This document shows, piece after piece, positions 8,039 through 17,256 of a stretch of 64,000 nt of DNA (positions within the stretch are counted from its first letter, which is position 1; each line of letters opens with the position of its first letter). The DNA lies in assembly GCA_030690945.1 (NCBI GenBank), contig JAUYFM010000041.1, forward strand, positions 1-64,000, in the 5' to 3' direction. A model generated the notes under the pieces. The model saw nothing but the letters and a program-made list of their open reading frames with translations. It made no database searches and was not told the DNA's origin. This DNA comes from Smithellaceae bacterium. Lineage in GTDB: Bacteria; Desulfobacterota; Syntrophia; Syntrophales; Smithellaceae. The position numbers and the translations under genes were made by a program.

Positions 8039-8168
8039 ATGGAAAAGCACGTCGAATACTGGCTTGCGCAATCAGTTCGCCCGCAGATGCAATAAAGAAT
8101 TCGCAACGGATTATTTAAGACGGATAAAGGAGATGCGCTCGTGGCTCAAAAAGCAAGTCGAGAAATAG
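8039..8168 (+). pseudogene. HEPN-domain (HepT-like) toxin gene, internally deleted
   Basis: At 8039 an ATG opens a frame reading MEKHVEYWL, the typical N-terminus of HEPN proteins paired with MNT nucleotidyltransferases; it stops after 18 codons. A second frame, ending at 8168, reads NKEFATDYLRRIKEMRSW followed by LKKQVEK, which matches the usual C-terminal helix of the same family. The central ~80 residues, including the Rx4-6H catalytic region, are missing. The simplest reading is an internal deletion plus frameshift that joined the two ends. The stop overlaps the MNT start by 28 bases, as is common in intact HEPN-MNT pairs. The family call rests on recalled similarity only. Confidence 0.65.
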
Positions 8169-8461
8169 AAAAAACCGTCAAATCATATGTTGAACAACTG
8201 GAAAATATCGGCATTCATGTTCAGCAAGCGATTTTATTTGGTTCCTATGCCACTGGGAAGAATGATGAGTGGAGCGATATTGATCTGGTTATTGTTTCAA
8301 AAGACTTTATTGGGAACAGATTTGAAGACAGAAACAAAATCCGTAAAATCACATTGCAAGTGAACAGTGATATTTCCCCGATGCCGTATCGTCCAGAAGA
8401 CTTCAATGACAGCGATTACTTCGTCAAAGAAATTTTAGAAACGGGGATACGGATTGTATAA
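8141..8461 (+). CDS. MNT-type minimal nucleotidyltransferase (MntA-like antitoxin)
   Basis: A 106-residue protein with a nucleotidyltransferase core: GSYATGKNDEWSDIDLVIVS at about 41-60, the GSxAxG...SDID pattern that places two metal-binding Asp residues. Members of this small family (MntA) neutralise HEPN toxins by adding AMP to a toxin tyrosine. It starts at GTG 8141, with AAAGGAG eight bases upstream, inside the 3' end of the broken HEPN gene. It appears intact although its toxin partner is deleted, so it is probably an orphan antitoxin. Confidence 0.8.
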   Translation: MAQKASREIEKTVKSYVEQLENIGIHVQQAILFGSYATGKNDEWSDIDLVIVSKDFIGNRFEDRNKIRKITLQVNSDISPMPYRPEDFNDSDYFVKEILETGIRIV

Positions 8462-8735
8462 TTCCATTTCCTAATCAACAGGGACAATCAACCACCTCCA
8501 GCAAGCTGTCGAGGTATGAAATGAACGTCATTATATCGCGAGCTCGCTGCGGAGAATTGACGCTCATCCCGCAACAGTGGGATTAAAAACAGGGAAAGCA
8601 CTCTTACTTACCAAGACCAATAGTCTATTCCTTAAAAAACCCATTTTATCCCATAGGGATAATAGGTTTATAGAAATACATATCCGAAAACAATCTACGA
8701 CCCCATCGGGGTCGCACGTATGTTGACACAATTAG
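8462..8735. other. Gap with REP-like hairpins
   Basis: No gene is seen. A hairpin at 8698-8714 (CGACCCC/GGGGTCG) faces a second hairpin at 8747-8763 (AAACCCC/GGGGTTT) that lies inside the 3' end of the radical SAM gene. The stretch before them (8500-8690) holds short GC-rich inverted pieces without coding sense. Confidence 0.5.
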
Positions 8736-8763
8736 CTATAGACGTGAAACCCCTTCGGGGTTT
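8698..8763. repeat. Paired GACCCC/GGGGTC-type hairpins at a gene end
   Basis: Hairpin one is CGACCCC-ATC-GGGGTCG (8698-8714). Hairpin two is AAACCCC-TTC-GGGGTTT (8747-8763). Both have short loops and GC-rich stems like REP units. The second encodes part of the last residues of the radical SAM protein (VNPEGV). They may together stop transcription on the minus strand, although no clear T-run is present. Confidence 0.55.
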
Positions 8764-10460
8764 ACTTCAGCCTTCGGCCTTAATCCTTTTTCGTACTCAT
8801 TAATCAGATGCCTTTTCGACACACCGACCTCGATGATATCCCACGGGAGAAATTCATCCAAATCTTTTTGACGATAGACGTAGAAGTCGGGATTTAGGTT
8901 GACTTCCTTGAGCGCCTTCATCCAGTTGCCGTTTCGTCGATGGACGGCCAGAAGAATATCGCCCACACGCCTATCGCCCAGCGACAAAAGCGCCTGAACG
9001 TAGTTCCACTTCGGCACATCGGCAATGACGTTGATCTGCTTATCTTGACGAAATGCATTGACAATTTTTTTAATTTTTTTCCCCACGTCCTGAACATCCG
9101 CCAAAGCGCACCATTGCAACGGCGTGCGGGGCTTGGGAATAAATTGATTGATGCTGAGTGTGATGCGCCGGAATTTTCGTTTGCCTTCCGTGTGGCAAAA
9201 CGCCGAATGCTGTATTTTTTGGGCCAGGTCAATGATGGCGTCAATGTCTTCATCTTCTTCCGTCGGCAACCCCACCATAAAATACAATCGCAGATTGGAC
9301 ATTTCCTTCTCAATCAGCATCCGGGTCGCGCACAAAATATCGTCCTCGGTGATCCCTTTGCGCAGCAGATCGCGCAGCCGCTGGCTTCCCGCTTCGGGCG
9401 CAAGCGCAATCGTCTCAATGCCGCCCGCCTTGAGAATGTCCACTATTTTTTCATCGATCTGATCAACACGCAAAGAGCCGATACCGGCCTGCGCATTGTG
9501 GTCAACAATGTACTGACAAATTTTCACCAGATCGGGATGGTCGGAAACCGCCGTGCCGACCAGGCCGATTTTATTTTTCACCATCAAACCACGATCGATG
9601 GCCAAGATGATTTCTTCTTGGCTGCGGAAGCGCGGCGGCGCATAAACGTAGCCTGCCGCACAAAACCGGCAGAGGTGCGGACAGCCGCGATTGACTTCCA
9701 CCAGAAACATCTCCGACATTTCCGAATCGGCGCTGCTGACAACTTCGGTTGTGCAAAAGGCATTAATGTTTTTTATGGGAGAAACCTGAATTCTCCCGGG
9801 TAATCCCTCTTCCTGCGGCACAATATCCTGAATTTTCCCGTCGGAAAAATAACGCGGCGCGTAGAGGGAAGGAACGTAAATTCCCGGTATTTGTTTTTGC
9901 AATTCGCTGAGCAGGGCTTTGCGGTCAAGCCCGCGACGGACGGCATCCGCAAACATGCGCGCGAACTGCGGCAGAATTTCTTCCGCTTCGCCTAAAATAA
10001 AGACGTCAAAAAAATCGGCCAGCGGTTCGGGATTCAACGTGAGCGCGATTCCGCCGCCGATCACCAGCGGATTTCTGCTCGTGCGGTCTTCGGCCTTGAG
10101 TGGAATGCCGCCCAAATCCAGTATCTTCAGGATGGACGGATAATCGTTTTCAAAAGAAACGGAAAAAGCCAGAATGTCAAAATCACGGATGGGCTTTTGG
10201 TTTTCCAGGCTGATCGTTTCCACCGCGCCGGCGACGAATTCGGCGTCGTCACCGGCGGGCAGAAACACTCTTTCACAAAGAAAGGAAGGGGTCTCATTAA
10301 TAATCTTATAAACAGTCTGGAACCCGAGGTTGGCCATGCCGATCCGGTAAACGTTGGGATAGGCCAGGCAAACCGTATGGCAGGTTCCCCAGACTTTTCT
10401 TACAAAACCCTGCTCACGGGCTAAAAGGGTTTCGTATTTCTTTTTCTGTTTCCAGTTCAT
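8736..10460 (-). CDS. B12-binding / radical SAM protein (TIGR03960-like)
   Basis: A 574-residue cytoplasmic protein. The N-terminal half (about 20-200) resembles a cobalamin-binding Rossmann-like domain, as in the B12-dependent radical SAM class. The radical SAM core begins at about 250 with the cluster motif CPHLCRFC, followed by GYVYAPPRFRS, typical of an uncharacterised family often found near rplU/rpmA and rne/rng genes. The SAM-binding GLPTEEDED stretch is visible. The reaction is unknown; methylation or RNA modification have been suggested for relatives. It follows ftsZ after 57 bases on the same strand. The extreme C-terminus (KAEVNPEGVSRL) is encoded by a REP-like hairpin and may not be native. 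Confidence 0.8.
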   Translation of the reverse strand: MNWKQKKKYETLLAREQGFVRKVWGTCHTVCLAYPNVYRIGMANLGFQTVYKIINETPSFLCERVFLPAGDDAEFVAGAVETISLENQKPIRDFDILAFSVSFENDYPSILKILDLGGIPLKAEDRTSRNPLVIGGGIALTLNPEPLADFFDVFILGEAEEILPQFARMFADAVRRGLDRKALLSELQKQIPGIYVPSLYAPRYFSDGKIQDIVPQEEGLPGRIQVSPIKNINAFCTTEVVSSADSEMSEMFLVEVNRGCPHLCRFCAAGYVYAPPRFRSQEEIILAIDRGLMVKNKIGLVGTAVSDHPDLVKICQYIVDHNAQAGIGSLRVDQIDEKIVDILKAGGIETIALAPEAGSQRLRDLLRKGITEDDILCATRMLIEKEMSNLRLYFMVGLPTEEDEDIDAIIDLAQKIQHSAFCHTEGKRKFRRITLSINQFIPKPRTPLQWCALADVQDVGKKIKKIVNAFRQDKQINVIADVPKWNYVQALLSLGDRRVGDILLAVHRRNGNWMKALKEVNLNPDFYVYRQKDLDEFLPWDIIEVGVSKRHLINEYEKGLRPKAEVNPEGVSRL

Positions 10461-10517
10461 GGACGTCTCGTGGCCTCCGCCCTTTCACGCCCGGCCGGAC
10501 AGCCATGAAAAATTTTT

Positions 10518-11669
10518 CTAATCCGCCTGCCGGCGCAGAAACGTGGGAATTTCGATATCAACGTTTTCACTTTCATCGTTGATGCCCATCGTCAGCACAT
10601 TGGCCTGGTCGCGTGATTTTTCTTTGCGCAGGAAAGCGGGCGTCGATAAATCTTCTTTCCGAAAGCCACCCAGATGAGCCACATTGGACGGCGTCTGTTT
10701 TTTCTTCATCGCGTCTTCAAAACCGGTCGCAATCACGGTAATTCTTATTTCATCCTTCATGGTCTCATCAATGACCGTGCCGAAGATAATATTAGCGTCT
10801 TCATGCGCCTCGGACTGAATCAGAGATGAGGCTTCATTGACTTCATACAGACTCATATCGGGTCCGCCGGTGATGCTGAGCAGAATGCCCCGCGCGCCCT
10901 GAATGGTATTGTCTTCCAGAAGCGGCGAGGAGATCGCCCGTTGCGCGGCCTCAATAGCGCGGTTTTCGCCGCTGGCCGTGCCGGTGCCCATCAGCGCCAT
11001 GCCCATATTGCACATGATATTTTTCACATCGGCGAAATCGAGATTGATCAGCCCCGGAACAACAATCAGATCGGATATGCCTTTGACAGCCTGATACAAA
11101 ATATCATCCGCTTTTTTAAAAGCATCCAGAAGCGACAGGCCGCGTCCGCCCAGGCTGAGCAGCCGCTGATTGGGAACCACAATCAGGGTATCAACCACGT
11201 CGCGCAACTGTACGATGCCTTCCTCGGCCTGTAAATTTCTTTTTTTGCCTTCAAACTGAAAAGGCTTGGTCACCACGGCCACGGTCAGCGCGCCACACTC
11301 GCGGGCCACCTGCGCGATCACCGGCGCAGCACCTGTGCCGGTGCCGCCACCCAGGCCTGCTGTGATAAAAATCATGTCCGCGCCTTCCAGATGCCGGCGG
11401 ATTTCATCGCGGGATTCCAGGGCCGACTGTTTGCCGATGTCGGGATTGGAACCGGCTCCCAGACCCCTGGTGACTTCGACTCCGATCTGGATTTTAACGG
11501 GCGCGCTCGACGCCCCCAGCGCCTGGGCGTCCGTGTTGGCGATAATGAAATCGACGCCCCGAAGCGAGTAGGAAATCATGGTATTGATGGCGTTACCGCC
11601 GCCCCCGCCCGCGCCCACCACTTTAATTTTTGCCGAATTTTCGATGCATACTTCCGTTAATTCAAACAT
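10518..11669 (-). CDS. ftsZ: Cell division GTPase FtsZ
   Basis: A 383-residue tubulin-like GTPase that forms the cytokinetic Z ring on the inner face of the membrane. Seen: the N-terminal GAGGGGGNA loop, the tubulin signature [10 protein letters not shown], the T7-loop region ([11 protein letters not shown]), a variable linker, and a C-terminal peptide [10 protein letters not shown], which is the usual docking site for FtsA and other partners. An in-frame GTG lies two codons upstream, but ATG at 11669 is better placed after AGGGGG. Last gene of the dcw cluster, 18 bases after ftsA. Confidence 0.97.
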   Translation of the reverse strand: MFELTEVCIENSAKIKVVGAGGGGGNAINTMISYSLRGVDFIIANTDAQALGASSAPVKIQIGVEVTRGLGAGSNPDIGKQSALESRDEIRRHLEGADMIFITAGLGGGTGTGAAPVIAQVARECGALTVAVVTKPFQFEGKKRNLQAEEGIVQLRDVVDTLIVVPNQRLLSLGGRGLSLLDAFKKADDILYQAVKGISDLIVVPGLINLDFADVKNIMCNMGMALMGTGTASGENRAIEAAQRAISSPLLEDNTIQGARGILLSITGGPDMSLYEVNEASSLIQSEAHEDANIIFGTVIDETMKDEIRITVIATGFEDAMKKKQTPSNVAHLGGFRKEDLSTPAFLRKEKSRDQANVLTMGINDESENVDIEIPTFLRRQAD

Positions 11670-11687
11670 GCGCACCCCCTTCTTTGT

Positions 11688-12914
11688 TTAGAAAAACTCT
11701 AAAAACCATTTTTTTATTGTTTTAAAAAATTCACTGAAGACATTACCCGTCTTACGATAGACCGAATCGCCCGACGTATTTTTGCTTCCGTAGATAATCA
11801 AACCGACACCGACTGCAAAAGCCGGCGAATTGGCAACATCGCTCAAACCGCCGACACCTGTGGGATAGCCGCAGCGCACCGGCATGTCAAAAATCTGCTC
11901 CGCCATTTCATTGATGCCGGGCAAAAGCGACGTGCCGCCGGTCAACACGAGTCCCGCCGCCAGCAGATCTTCATAGCCGGAACGGACCATTTCCTTGAGG
12001 GCCATGTTGAGGATTTCATCCATGCGGGGCTCCACGATTCTGCCCAGGATCTGACGCGACACCATACGCGCTTCCCGGCCGCCGACGCTGGGCACTTCAA
12101 TGGTCTCTTCCTTCGGAATCATCGACGTCAGAGCGCAACCATACTTCAGCTTGATTTTTTCGGCTTCCGCAAAAGGCGTCCGCAAACCGGTGGCAATATC
12201 CGATGTCAGGAAGTTGCCGCCCACCGGCAGAGTGGCCGTGTGTTTGATGCTGCCTTCCGCGAAGATGGCGATGCCGGTGGTTGATCCGCCGATGTCGATC
12301 AAAGCGACGCCCAGATCTTTTTCGTCGGAACTGAGAATGGCCTCGCTGGCCGCCAGCTGCTCCAGAACAACATCATCGATATCCAGACCAACGCGATTGA
12401 CGGATTTCACTATATTCTGGATGGATGCGGCGGAGCCCGTCACAATATGCACTTTCGCCTCGAGGCGCACGCCCGACATCCCCACGGGATCACGGATGCC
12501 GTCCTGGCCGTCCACCACATAGTTCTGGGGTAACGTGTGCAGAATTTCCCGATCCACGGGAATGGCAATGGCCTTGGACGCTTCAATCGCCCTTTGCAGA
12601 TCGTCTTCGCCGACTTCCCGGCCTTTGACGGCGACAATCCCCAGTGAGTTCTGTCCTTTAATATGAGGGCCGGCGATACCGACGTAAGCGGAATTGATGC
12701 GGCATCCGGACATGTGTTCGGCATCCTCCACAGCCTTTTTGATCGCCTCGACAGTGCTGTCGATGTTGACCACGCCGCCTTTTCTCAACTCTTTGGCAGG
12801 TGTTATCCCCATCCCGATGATGTTAATGCCGGTTTCCGTCACCTCACCGACAATGGTCGCTGTCTTCGTCGTTCCAATATCGATTCCGACCAGAACATTA
12901 CTTTTTCTCCTCAT
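11688..12914 (-). CDS. ftsA: Cell division protein FtsA
   Basis: A 408-residue actin-like ATPase that tethers FtsZ to the membrane and signals to the late divisome. Seen: the N-terminal phosphate-1 motif VGIDIGTTKT, the SHS2 region in the first third, phosphate-2 region ALIDIGGSTTGIAIF, adenosine motif GLVLTGGTSLLPGI, and a C-terminal amphipathic membrane-targeting helix rich in Phe, Trp and Lys (FFKTIKKWFLEFF). The start at 12914 has GGGTG upstream; ATG codons at 12932 and 12941 are alternatives. It sits between ftsQ and ftsZ in the usual order. Confidence 0.95.
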   Translation of the reverse strand: MRRKSNVLVGIDIGTTKTATIVGEVTETGINIIGMGITPAKELRKGGVVNIDSTVEAIKKAVEDAEHMSGCRINSAYVGIAGPHIKGQNSLGIVAVKGREVGEDDLQRAIEASKAIAIPVDREILHTLPQNYVVDGQDGIRDPVGMSGVRLEAKVHIVTGSAASIQNIVKSVNRVGLDIDDVVLEQLAASEAILSSDEKDLGVALIDIGGSTTGIAIFAEGSIKHTATLPVGGNFLTSDIATGLRTPFAEAEKIKLKYGCALTSMIPKEETIEVPSVGGREARMVSRQILGRIVEPRMDEILNMALKEMVRSGYEDLLAAGLVLTGGTSLLPGINEMAEQIFDMPVRCGYPTGVGGLSDVANSPAFAVGVGLIIYGSKNTSGDSVYRKTGNVFSEFFKTIKKWFLEFF

Positions 12915-12941
12915 AGTTTCACCCTTTTCCATAGCCGCCAA

Positions 12942-13787
12942 TTATATTCTGTACTGCGGTCCTTTTTTCTGTTCCTGTGATTTTTCCAGTATGCCTTTAC
13001 GCTGAACAGTCACTTTGGAAATATCGGCCAGATCAACGAACAAATGACCGTTTTTCATGCCCCGCTTTTCCAGATCGGCCAAGACAATCTGAAGCTGATG
13101 GAGCTTACCCGTAAAATTCTCCCGACCCAATTTTAAATGCAATCCTTTGTCCGTCAGGACGGATAAACCGAATACCTCATCAATATGCATTTCGGAAACC
13201 GTTCCCAATAACGCGTGTTGATCAGAGGCGGATAGTGTTTCCAGGAGTTTCAGCGCCTCGGCAAGTAAAGCGGATTGCGCTTTGGCCTGAATGTTCACGC
13301 CGGTTATGATGGCCAGATCGACATCATCGCCTTTAGATAATTTTTTAAAGGCAAAGCCTTCCCCATCCATCAGATAAAAATTCCCGGCCTGTTTGACCAG
13401 GGCAATCGGCGTCCGCTCGCGCACATCAAGCACCAGACGATTCGGCAGTTCCCGGCCGACGTAAACATTCTTGACCCAGGGATTGGCGGATATTCGCCGG
13501 GCCACGGCATCCGTGCTCACAGATAGAATATTCGCACGCGGCAAAATTTTCGCCATCGCTAGAATATCTTTTTCCGTCAGTTCTTTCACCCCGCGCACGG
13601 ATACTTCTTTAACTTCCAGATAAGAGGCGCTCAAAAGCGCGCTGTAGGCATAGATAAACAAGACACTGAGAGCGGCTACGGCGATAAGCAGACCTAGAGC
13701 ACCTAATGATTCGCCCAATGCTCCGATCAGACGCCGGCGTAGACGGTTTTTTTTGGCTTCCAGATTGACTTTTATTTTTCCGTTCAC
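12942..13787 (-). CDS. ftsQ: Cell division protein FtsQ (DivIB)
   Basis: A 281-residue bitopic inner-membrane protein. A basic cytoplasmic N-terminus (about 1-28) precedes one membrane helix (about 29-50), a POTRA domain (about 55-125; VSVRGVKELTEKDIL...ANPWVKNVYVGRELPNRLVL) and the FtsQ/DivIB domain. It links early and late divisome proteins with FtsL and FtsB. The GTG start overlaps the murB stop (GTGA), with GGAGAG just upstream, so the two genes are translationally coupled. No ddl gene lies between murB and ftsQ. Confidence 0.92.
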   Translation of the reverse strand: MNGKIKVNLEAKKNRLRRRLIGALGESLGALGLLIAVAALSVLFIYAYSALLSASYLEVKEVSVRGVKELTEKDILAMAKILPRANILSVSTDAVARRISANPWVKNVYVGRELPNRLVLDVRERTPIALVKQAGNFYLMDGEGFAFKKLSKGDDVDLAIITGVNIQAKAQSALLAEALKLLETLSASDQHALLGTVSEMHIDEVFGLSVLTDKGLHLKLGRENFTGKLHQLQIVLADLEKRGMKNGHLFVDLADISKVTVQRKGILEKSQEQKKGPQYRI

Positions 13788-14710
13788 AAGTTCTCTCCGA
13801 CAATAACTATTTCCGTTTCCAGTTTGATGCCTTTTTCTTTCTCGGCCTTCTCCTTAATAAACGTGATCAGCGTGATCATGTCCGAGGCGGTGCCCTGACC
13901 TTTATTCACGATGAAATTGGCGTGCTTCTTCGATACCTGTACATCGCCGCGCCGTACGCCTTTCAAACCCAATTCCTCAATCAGACGGCCGGCCGGCATT
14001 CCCGGTAAATTCTTAAAAACCGATCCGGCATTGTGATACTGCAGCGGATGCTTTTCCTGACGCCATTTCATGATTTCGGCCATCCGCTCGCGAATTTGCA
14101 CCCCATCACCCTTTTGCAAATTGAATCGCACCCCGCAAATGATGACATCCGCGGGCAGATTGGACTTACGATAGGCAAACGCGATCTCGTCGCGCTGCAA
14201 TATTTTCTTTTCCCCCTGACCGTCCATCACCGATACGGTGGAGATGACATCTTTTATTTCCGTTCCATACGCGCCGGCGTTCATCCAGACGGCACCGCCG
14301 ACACTGCCGGGAATCCCCGTGCAAAACTCCAGACCGGTCAATTCTTGGGCGGCCGCAAGCGTTACGACCTTTGCCAGTATCACGCCCGCCTGCGCGTCGA
14401 TAAAATATTGTCCATTTTCCCGGGACCCATAGATCGCCTGATCCAGTCCACGCATCCATAACAGGACGCCACGGTATCCGCCGTCGCGCACGAGAATATT
14501 GGTGAGATTCCCGACCGGCAAAAATGGAATACTTTTTGCCCTCAGCCTTTGCACGACTTCCCTGAGTTGATCTTCGTTTTCGGTCATCACCAACGCATCA
14601 ACCTTGCCACCCAGTTTCAGCGACGCATGACGCGACATCGGTTCGTCAAACCATATTTTGCCGACGTTCAAACCGTCCAAGGCATTCTGTATGGCCTGCC
14701 CATCCGTCAT
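13784..14710 (-). CDS. murB: UDP-N-acetylenolpyruvoylglucosamine reductase MurB
   Basis: A 308-residue FAD enzyme that reduces UDP-GlcNAc-enolpyruvate to UDP-MurNAc with NADPH. Seen: the FAD-binding half with TNILVRDGGYRGVLL, the GIPGSVGGAVWMNAGAYG segment, the Tyr-containing AYRKS motif, the catalytic Ser in NAGSVFKNLPG, and the C-terminal KHANFIVN. The glycine-rich turn before TNILV reads VGNL rather than the usual GxGS, a mild deviation. Length fits the shorter type II enzymes. It overlaps both neighbours (murC by one base, ftsQ by four). Confidence 0.95.
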   Translation of the reverse strand: MTDGQAIQNALDGLNVGKIWFDEPMSRHASLKLGGKVDALVMTENEDQLREVVQRLRAKSIPFLPVGNLTNILVRDGGYRGVLLWMRGLDQAIYGSRENGQYFIDAQAGVILAKVVTLAAAQELTGLEFCTGIPGSVGGAVWMNAGAYGTEIKDVISTVSVMDGQGEKKILQRDEIAFAYRKSNLPADVIICGVRFNLQKGDGVQIRERMAEIMKWRQEKHPLQYHNAGSVFKNLPGMPAGRLIEELGLKGVRRGDVQVSKKHANFIVNKGQGTASDMITLITFIKEKAEKEKGIKLETEIVIVGENL

Positions 14711-16122
14711 TATCTCTTCTCTCCCTTTTTTTCCAGTTGCTCCAGAAACGCCTCGCCGATCTTATACACACTGCCTGCGCCCAGCGTGATGACCGCATCA
14801 CCGGGTTCTGCAATCGCCTGCAGAAAGTCGAGCGTGTTTTGCGCCTGACCGATGTATTCCACACGCGGGTGGCCACTTTCCTTAATCGCCGCCCAGAGGG
14901 CTGCGGAATTAATGCCGGGTATCGGCGCTTCCGATGCGGGATAAATGTCGTTGAGCACCAACACATCCGCGTCGCCAAACGACCGGGTGAATTCATCAAA
15001 GAGCGCCCTGGTGCGCGTATAGCGGTGCGGCTGGAAAACCACAATCAGCCGGCCCTTCCACATTTGCCTGGCCGCGCTAAGCGTCGCCACAATTTCCGTC
15101 GGGTGATGTCCGTAATCATCCACGACCGTGATCCCGCCTGCCGTGCCCTTGATCTCCAGACGGCGCTGCACACCGGAAAAAGCGGAGAGACCTTTGCGGA
15201 TGGTGGCTATATCCAGACCCAGCTCGCGTCCCACGGCCACGGCCGCCATCGAGTTATAGACATTGAAAAGACCCGGGACGGTCAATTCAACGTCGCCCAA
15301 ACTTTCTCCTCGATAAGACAGTTGATATAGCGTTTTAGTTTCTAAAAATCGGATATCGCGGGCGCAATAATCCGCGGGCTGCTCGATCCCATAAGTAATG
15401 ACACGGCGCTTGATCGATCCGGCAATTTCGCGCACATGCTCATTGTCATTGCACAGCACGACGCAGCCATAGAAAGGAACAATATTGGCAAACTTTAAAA
15501 AGGCCGCCTTAATTTCTTCAATGCCCGGATAATAATCCAGATGTTCGCGGTCGATATTGGTAACGACGGCAATGGTGGGCGACAACTTCAAAAACGAGCC
15601 GTCGCTTTCGTCCGCTTCCGCAACGATAATATCGCCGTCACCCAGCCGGGCGTTGGAGCCGATGCTTGCCAATTTACCGCCGATCACCATGGTGGGATCC
15701 AGACCGCCCTCAGCCAAAATGGTCGAGACCATGGAGGTCGTGGTCGTTTTGCCGTGGCTGCCGGAAACGGCGACGGAAAATTTCATTTTCAGAAGTTCCG
15801 CCAGCATTTCCGCGCGAGGGATCACCGGAATATTTTTACAATGCGCTTCAATCACCTCCGGATTGTCCGTCTTCACGGCGGTGGACGTCACCACCACATC
15901 CGCGCTGCCGATATTTTCCGCCGCGTGCCCGTGCGCCACCTGGGCGCCCAGCCGTTGCAGGCGCAGCGTCGTATCGTTGATCTGAACGTCCGAACCGCTG
16001 ATGCCGTAACCGAGATTCAGCAGCACTTCAGCGATGCCGCTCATACCGATGCCGCCGATGCCGACAAAATGGATGCGCTTGACTTTGCGCTGCATAAATC
16101 CGGTTTCTCGATCTTTTCCCAT
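14710..16122 (-). CDS. murC: UDP-N-acetylmuramate--L-alanine ligase MurC
   Basis: A 470-residue cytoplasmic Mur ligase that adds L-alanine to UDP-MurNAc with ATP. Seen: the N-terminal Rossmann-like GIGGIGMSGIAEVL, the P-loop GSHGKTTTTSM, the central domain with ADESDGSFLKL and NIDREHLDYY, and the C-terminal VVDDYGHHPTEI motif. The start is preceded by GAGGAAA within the end of murG, and the stop overlaps the murB start. Confidence 0.96.
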   Translation of the reverse strand: MGKDRETGFMQRKVKRIHFVGIGGIGMSGIAEVLLNLGYGISGSDVQINDTTLRLQRLGAQVAHGHAAENIGSADVVVTSTAVKTDNPEVIEAHCKNIPVIPRAEMLAELLKMKFSVAVSGSHGKTTTTSMVSTILAEGGLDPTMVIGGKLASIGSNARLGDGDIIVAEADESDGSFLKLSPTIAVVTNIDREHLDYYPGIEEIKAAFLKFANIVPFYGCVVLCNDNEHVREIAGSIKRRVITYGIEQPADYCARDIRFLETKTLYQLSYRGESLGDVELTVPGLFNVYNSMAAVAVGRELGLDIATIRKGLSAFSGVQRRLEIKGTAGGITVVDDYGHHPTEIVATLSAARQMWKGRLIVVFQPHRYTRTRALFDEFTRSFGDADVLVLNDIYPASEAPIPGINSAALWAAIKESGHPRVEYIGQAQNTLDFLQAIAEPGDAVITLGAGSVYKIGEAFLEQLEKKGEKR

Positions 16123-16123
16123 T

Positions 16124-17236
16124 TTAATTTTTTCCTCGTTTTTTACTTTCCTGCTTATTCTTCAGTACCAATTGCTGGCAGGCGTCGACAATTCTTGCGG
16201 CGGCATCGGGCCTGCCCAATTTTTTTGATTTGACTTCCATGTCCCGCAATTTTTGATCGTCTCCCAGTAAGGTCTCCACAAGCGAAAATAGTTTTTCAGC
16301 GGTGAGTTCGTTCTCCCGAATCATTGCCGAGGCGCCGGCTTCGACCATCGCCTGCGCGTTCAGAGTTTGATGATCATTAGCCGCCCATGGAAAGGGAATC
16401 AGAATGGAGGCTTTTCCCGCTACCGTAATTTCCGAAAGGGACGTTGCGCCGGCGCGGCAGATGATCAGATCGGAGGCCGCATAGGCGGGAACCATATCCA
16501 CAATAAACGAACTGACCTCGGCCTCGATGTCATACTGTTCATAAGCCTGCTTCGCCATCGCCAGATCACGCTCACCTGTCTGATGGACAACGCTGACTCT
16601 ATCTTTCATTTTCTGCATCAGCGGCAGCATGGCCAACACCGTTTTATTAATGGCCGTCGCTCCCTGCGATCCGCCGAAAATAAGAATCTGTCGACCTGCC
16701 TTCTTTCCTTTTGTCCGACTCAGACCGTGGGCTATCGCCGCCCGGACCGGATTGCCCGTAACGGAAACTTTTTGGGCCGCAAACAGGCTTTTACTTTGCT
16801 CATAGGTCAGAAATATTTTTTGAACAAACTTCCCTAAAATGCGGTTGGTATTTCCCGCCCGGGCATTTTGTTCGGCGATAGCGGCGGGAATACCCATCAG
16901 ATACGCGGCCATTACGGCGGGACCGGAAGCGTAGCCGCCGACCCCGATAACGACGTCCGGCTGAAAGTCCCTAAGGATTCGTCCGGACTGCCACATGCTG
17001 TTCGGTATCGACCACAAGCTTTTCATCAACACCGTTAAACCTCTTCCCTTCAAACCTTCAACATCAATTTCCGAAAGCGCATAACCCAATTGCTTAAGCA
17101 GTCTGTGTTCGATCCCTTTTTTCGTGCCGATAAAAAGCACCCGGCTTTGAGGATCGCGTTTTAAAAACTCCTCCGCAACGGCAATGCCGGGAAACAAATG
17201 ACCGCCTGTTCCTCCTCCTGCGATGACGATGCGCAT
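16124..17236 (-). CDS. murG: Lipid II synthase MurG (GT28 glycosyltransferase)
   Basis: A 370-residue peripheral membrane glycosyltransferase that moves GlcNAc from UDP-GlcNAc to lipid I. Seen: the N-terminal GGGTGGHLFPGIAVAEE loop, the hydrophobic membrane-facing segment GVGGYASGPAVMAAYL, the IAEQNARAGNTNRIL region, GGSQGATAIN at the start of the second domain, and RAGATSLSEI with FPWAANDHQTLNA for donor binding. AAAGGA precedes the start. Spaced by one base from murC and 20 from ftsW. Confidence 0.96.
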   Translation of the reverse strand: MRIVIAGGGTGGHLFPGIAVAEEFLKRDPQSRVLFIGTKKGIEHRLLKQLGYALSEIDVEGLKGRGLTVLMKSLWSIPNSMWQSGRILRDFQPDVVIGVGGYASGPAVMAAYLMGIPAAIAEQNARAGNTNRILGKFVQKIFLTYEQSKSLFAAQKVSVTGNPVRAAIAHGLSRTKGKKAGRQILIFGGSQGATAINKTVLAMLPLMQKMKDRVSVVHQTGERDLAMAKQAYEQYDIEAEVSSFIVDMVPAYAASDLIICRAGATSLSEITVAGKASILIPFPWAANDHQTLNAQAMVEAGASAMIRENELTAEKLFSLVETLLGDDQKLRDMEVKSKKLGRPDAAARIVDACQQLVLKNKQESKKRGKN

Positions 17237-17256
17237 GGTTTTTATCCTTTCGCCGC

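Noticed and set aside
8940-9803. Long plus-strand frame opposite the radical SAM gene
   Set aside because: Composition is that of an antisense frame and the opposite strand encodes a clear CxxxCxxC enzyme.
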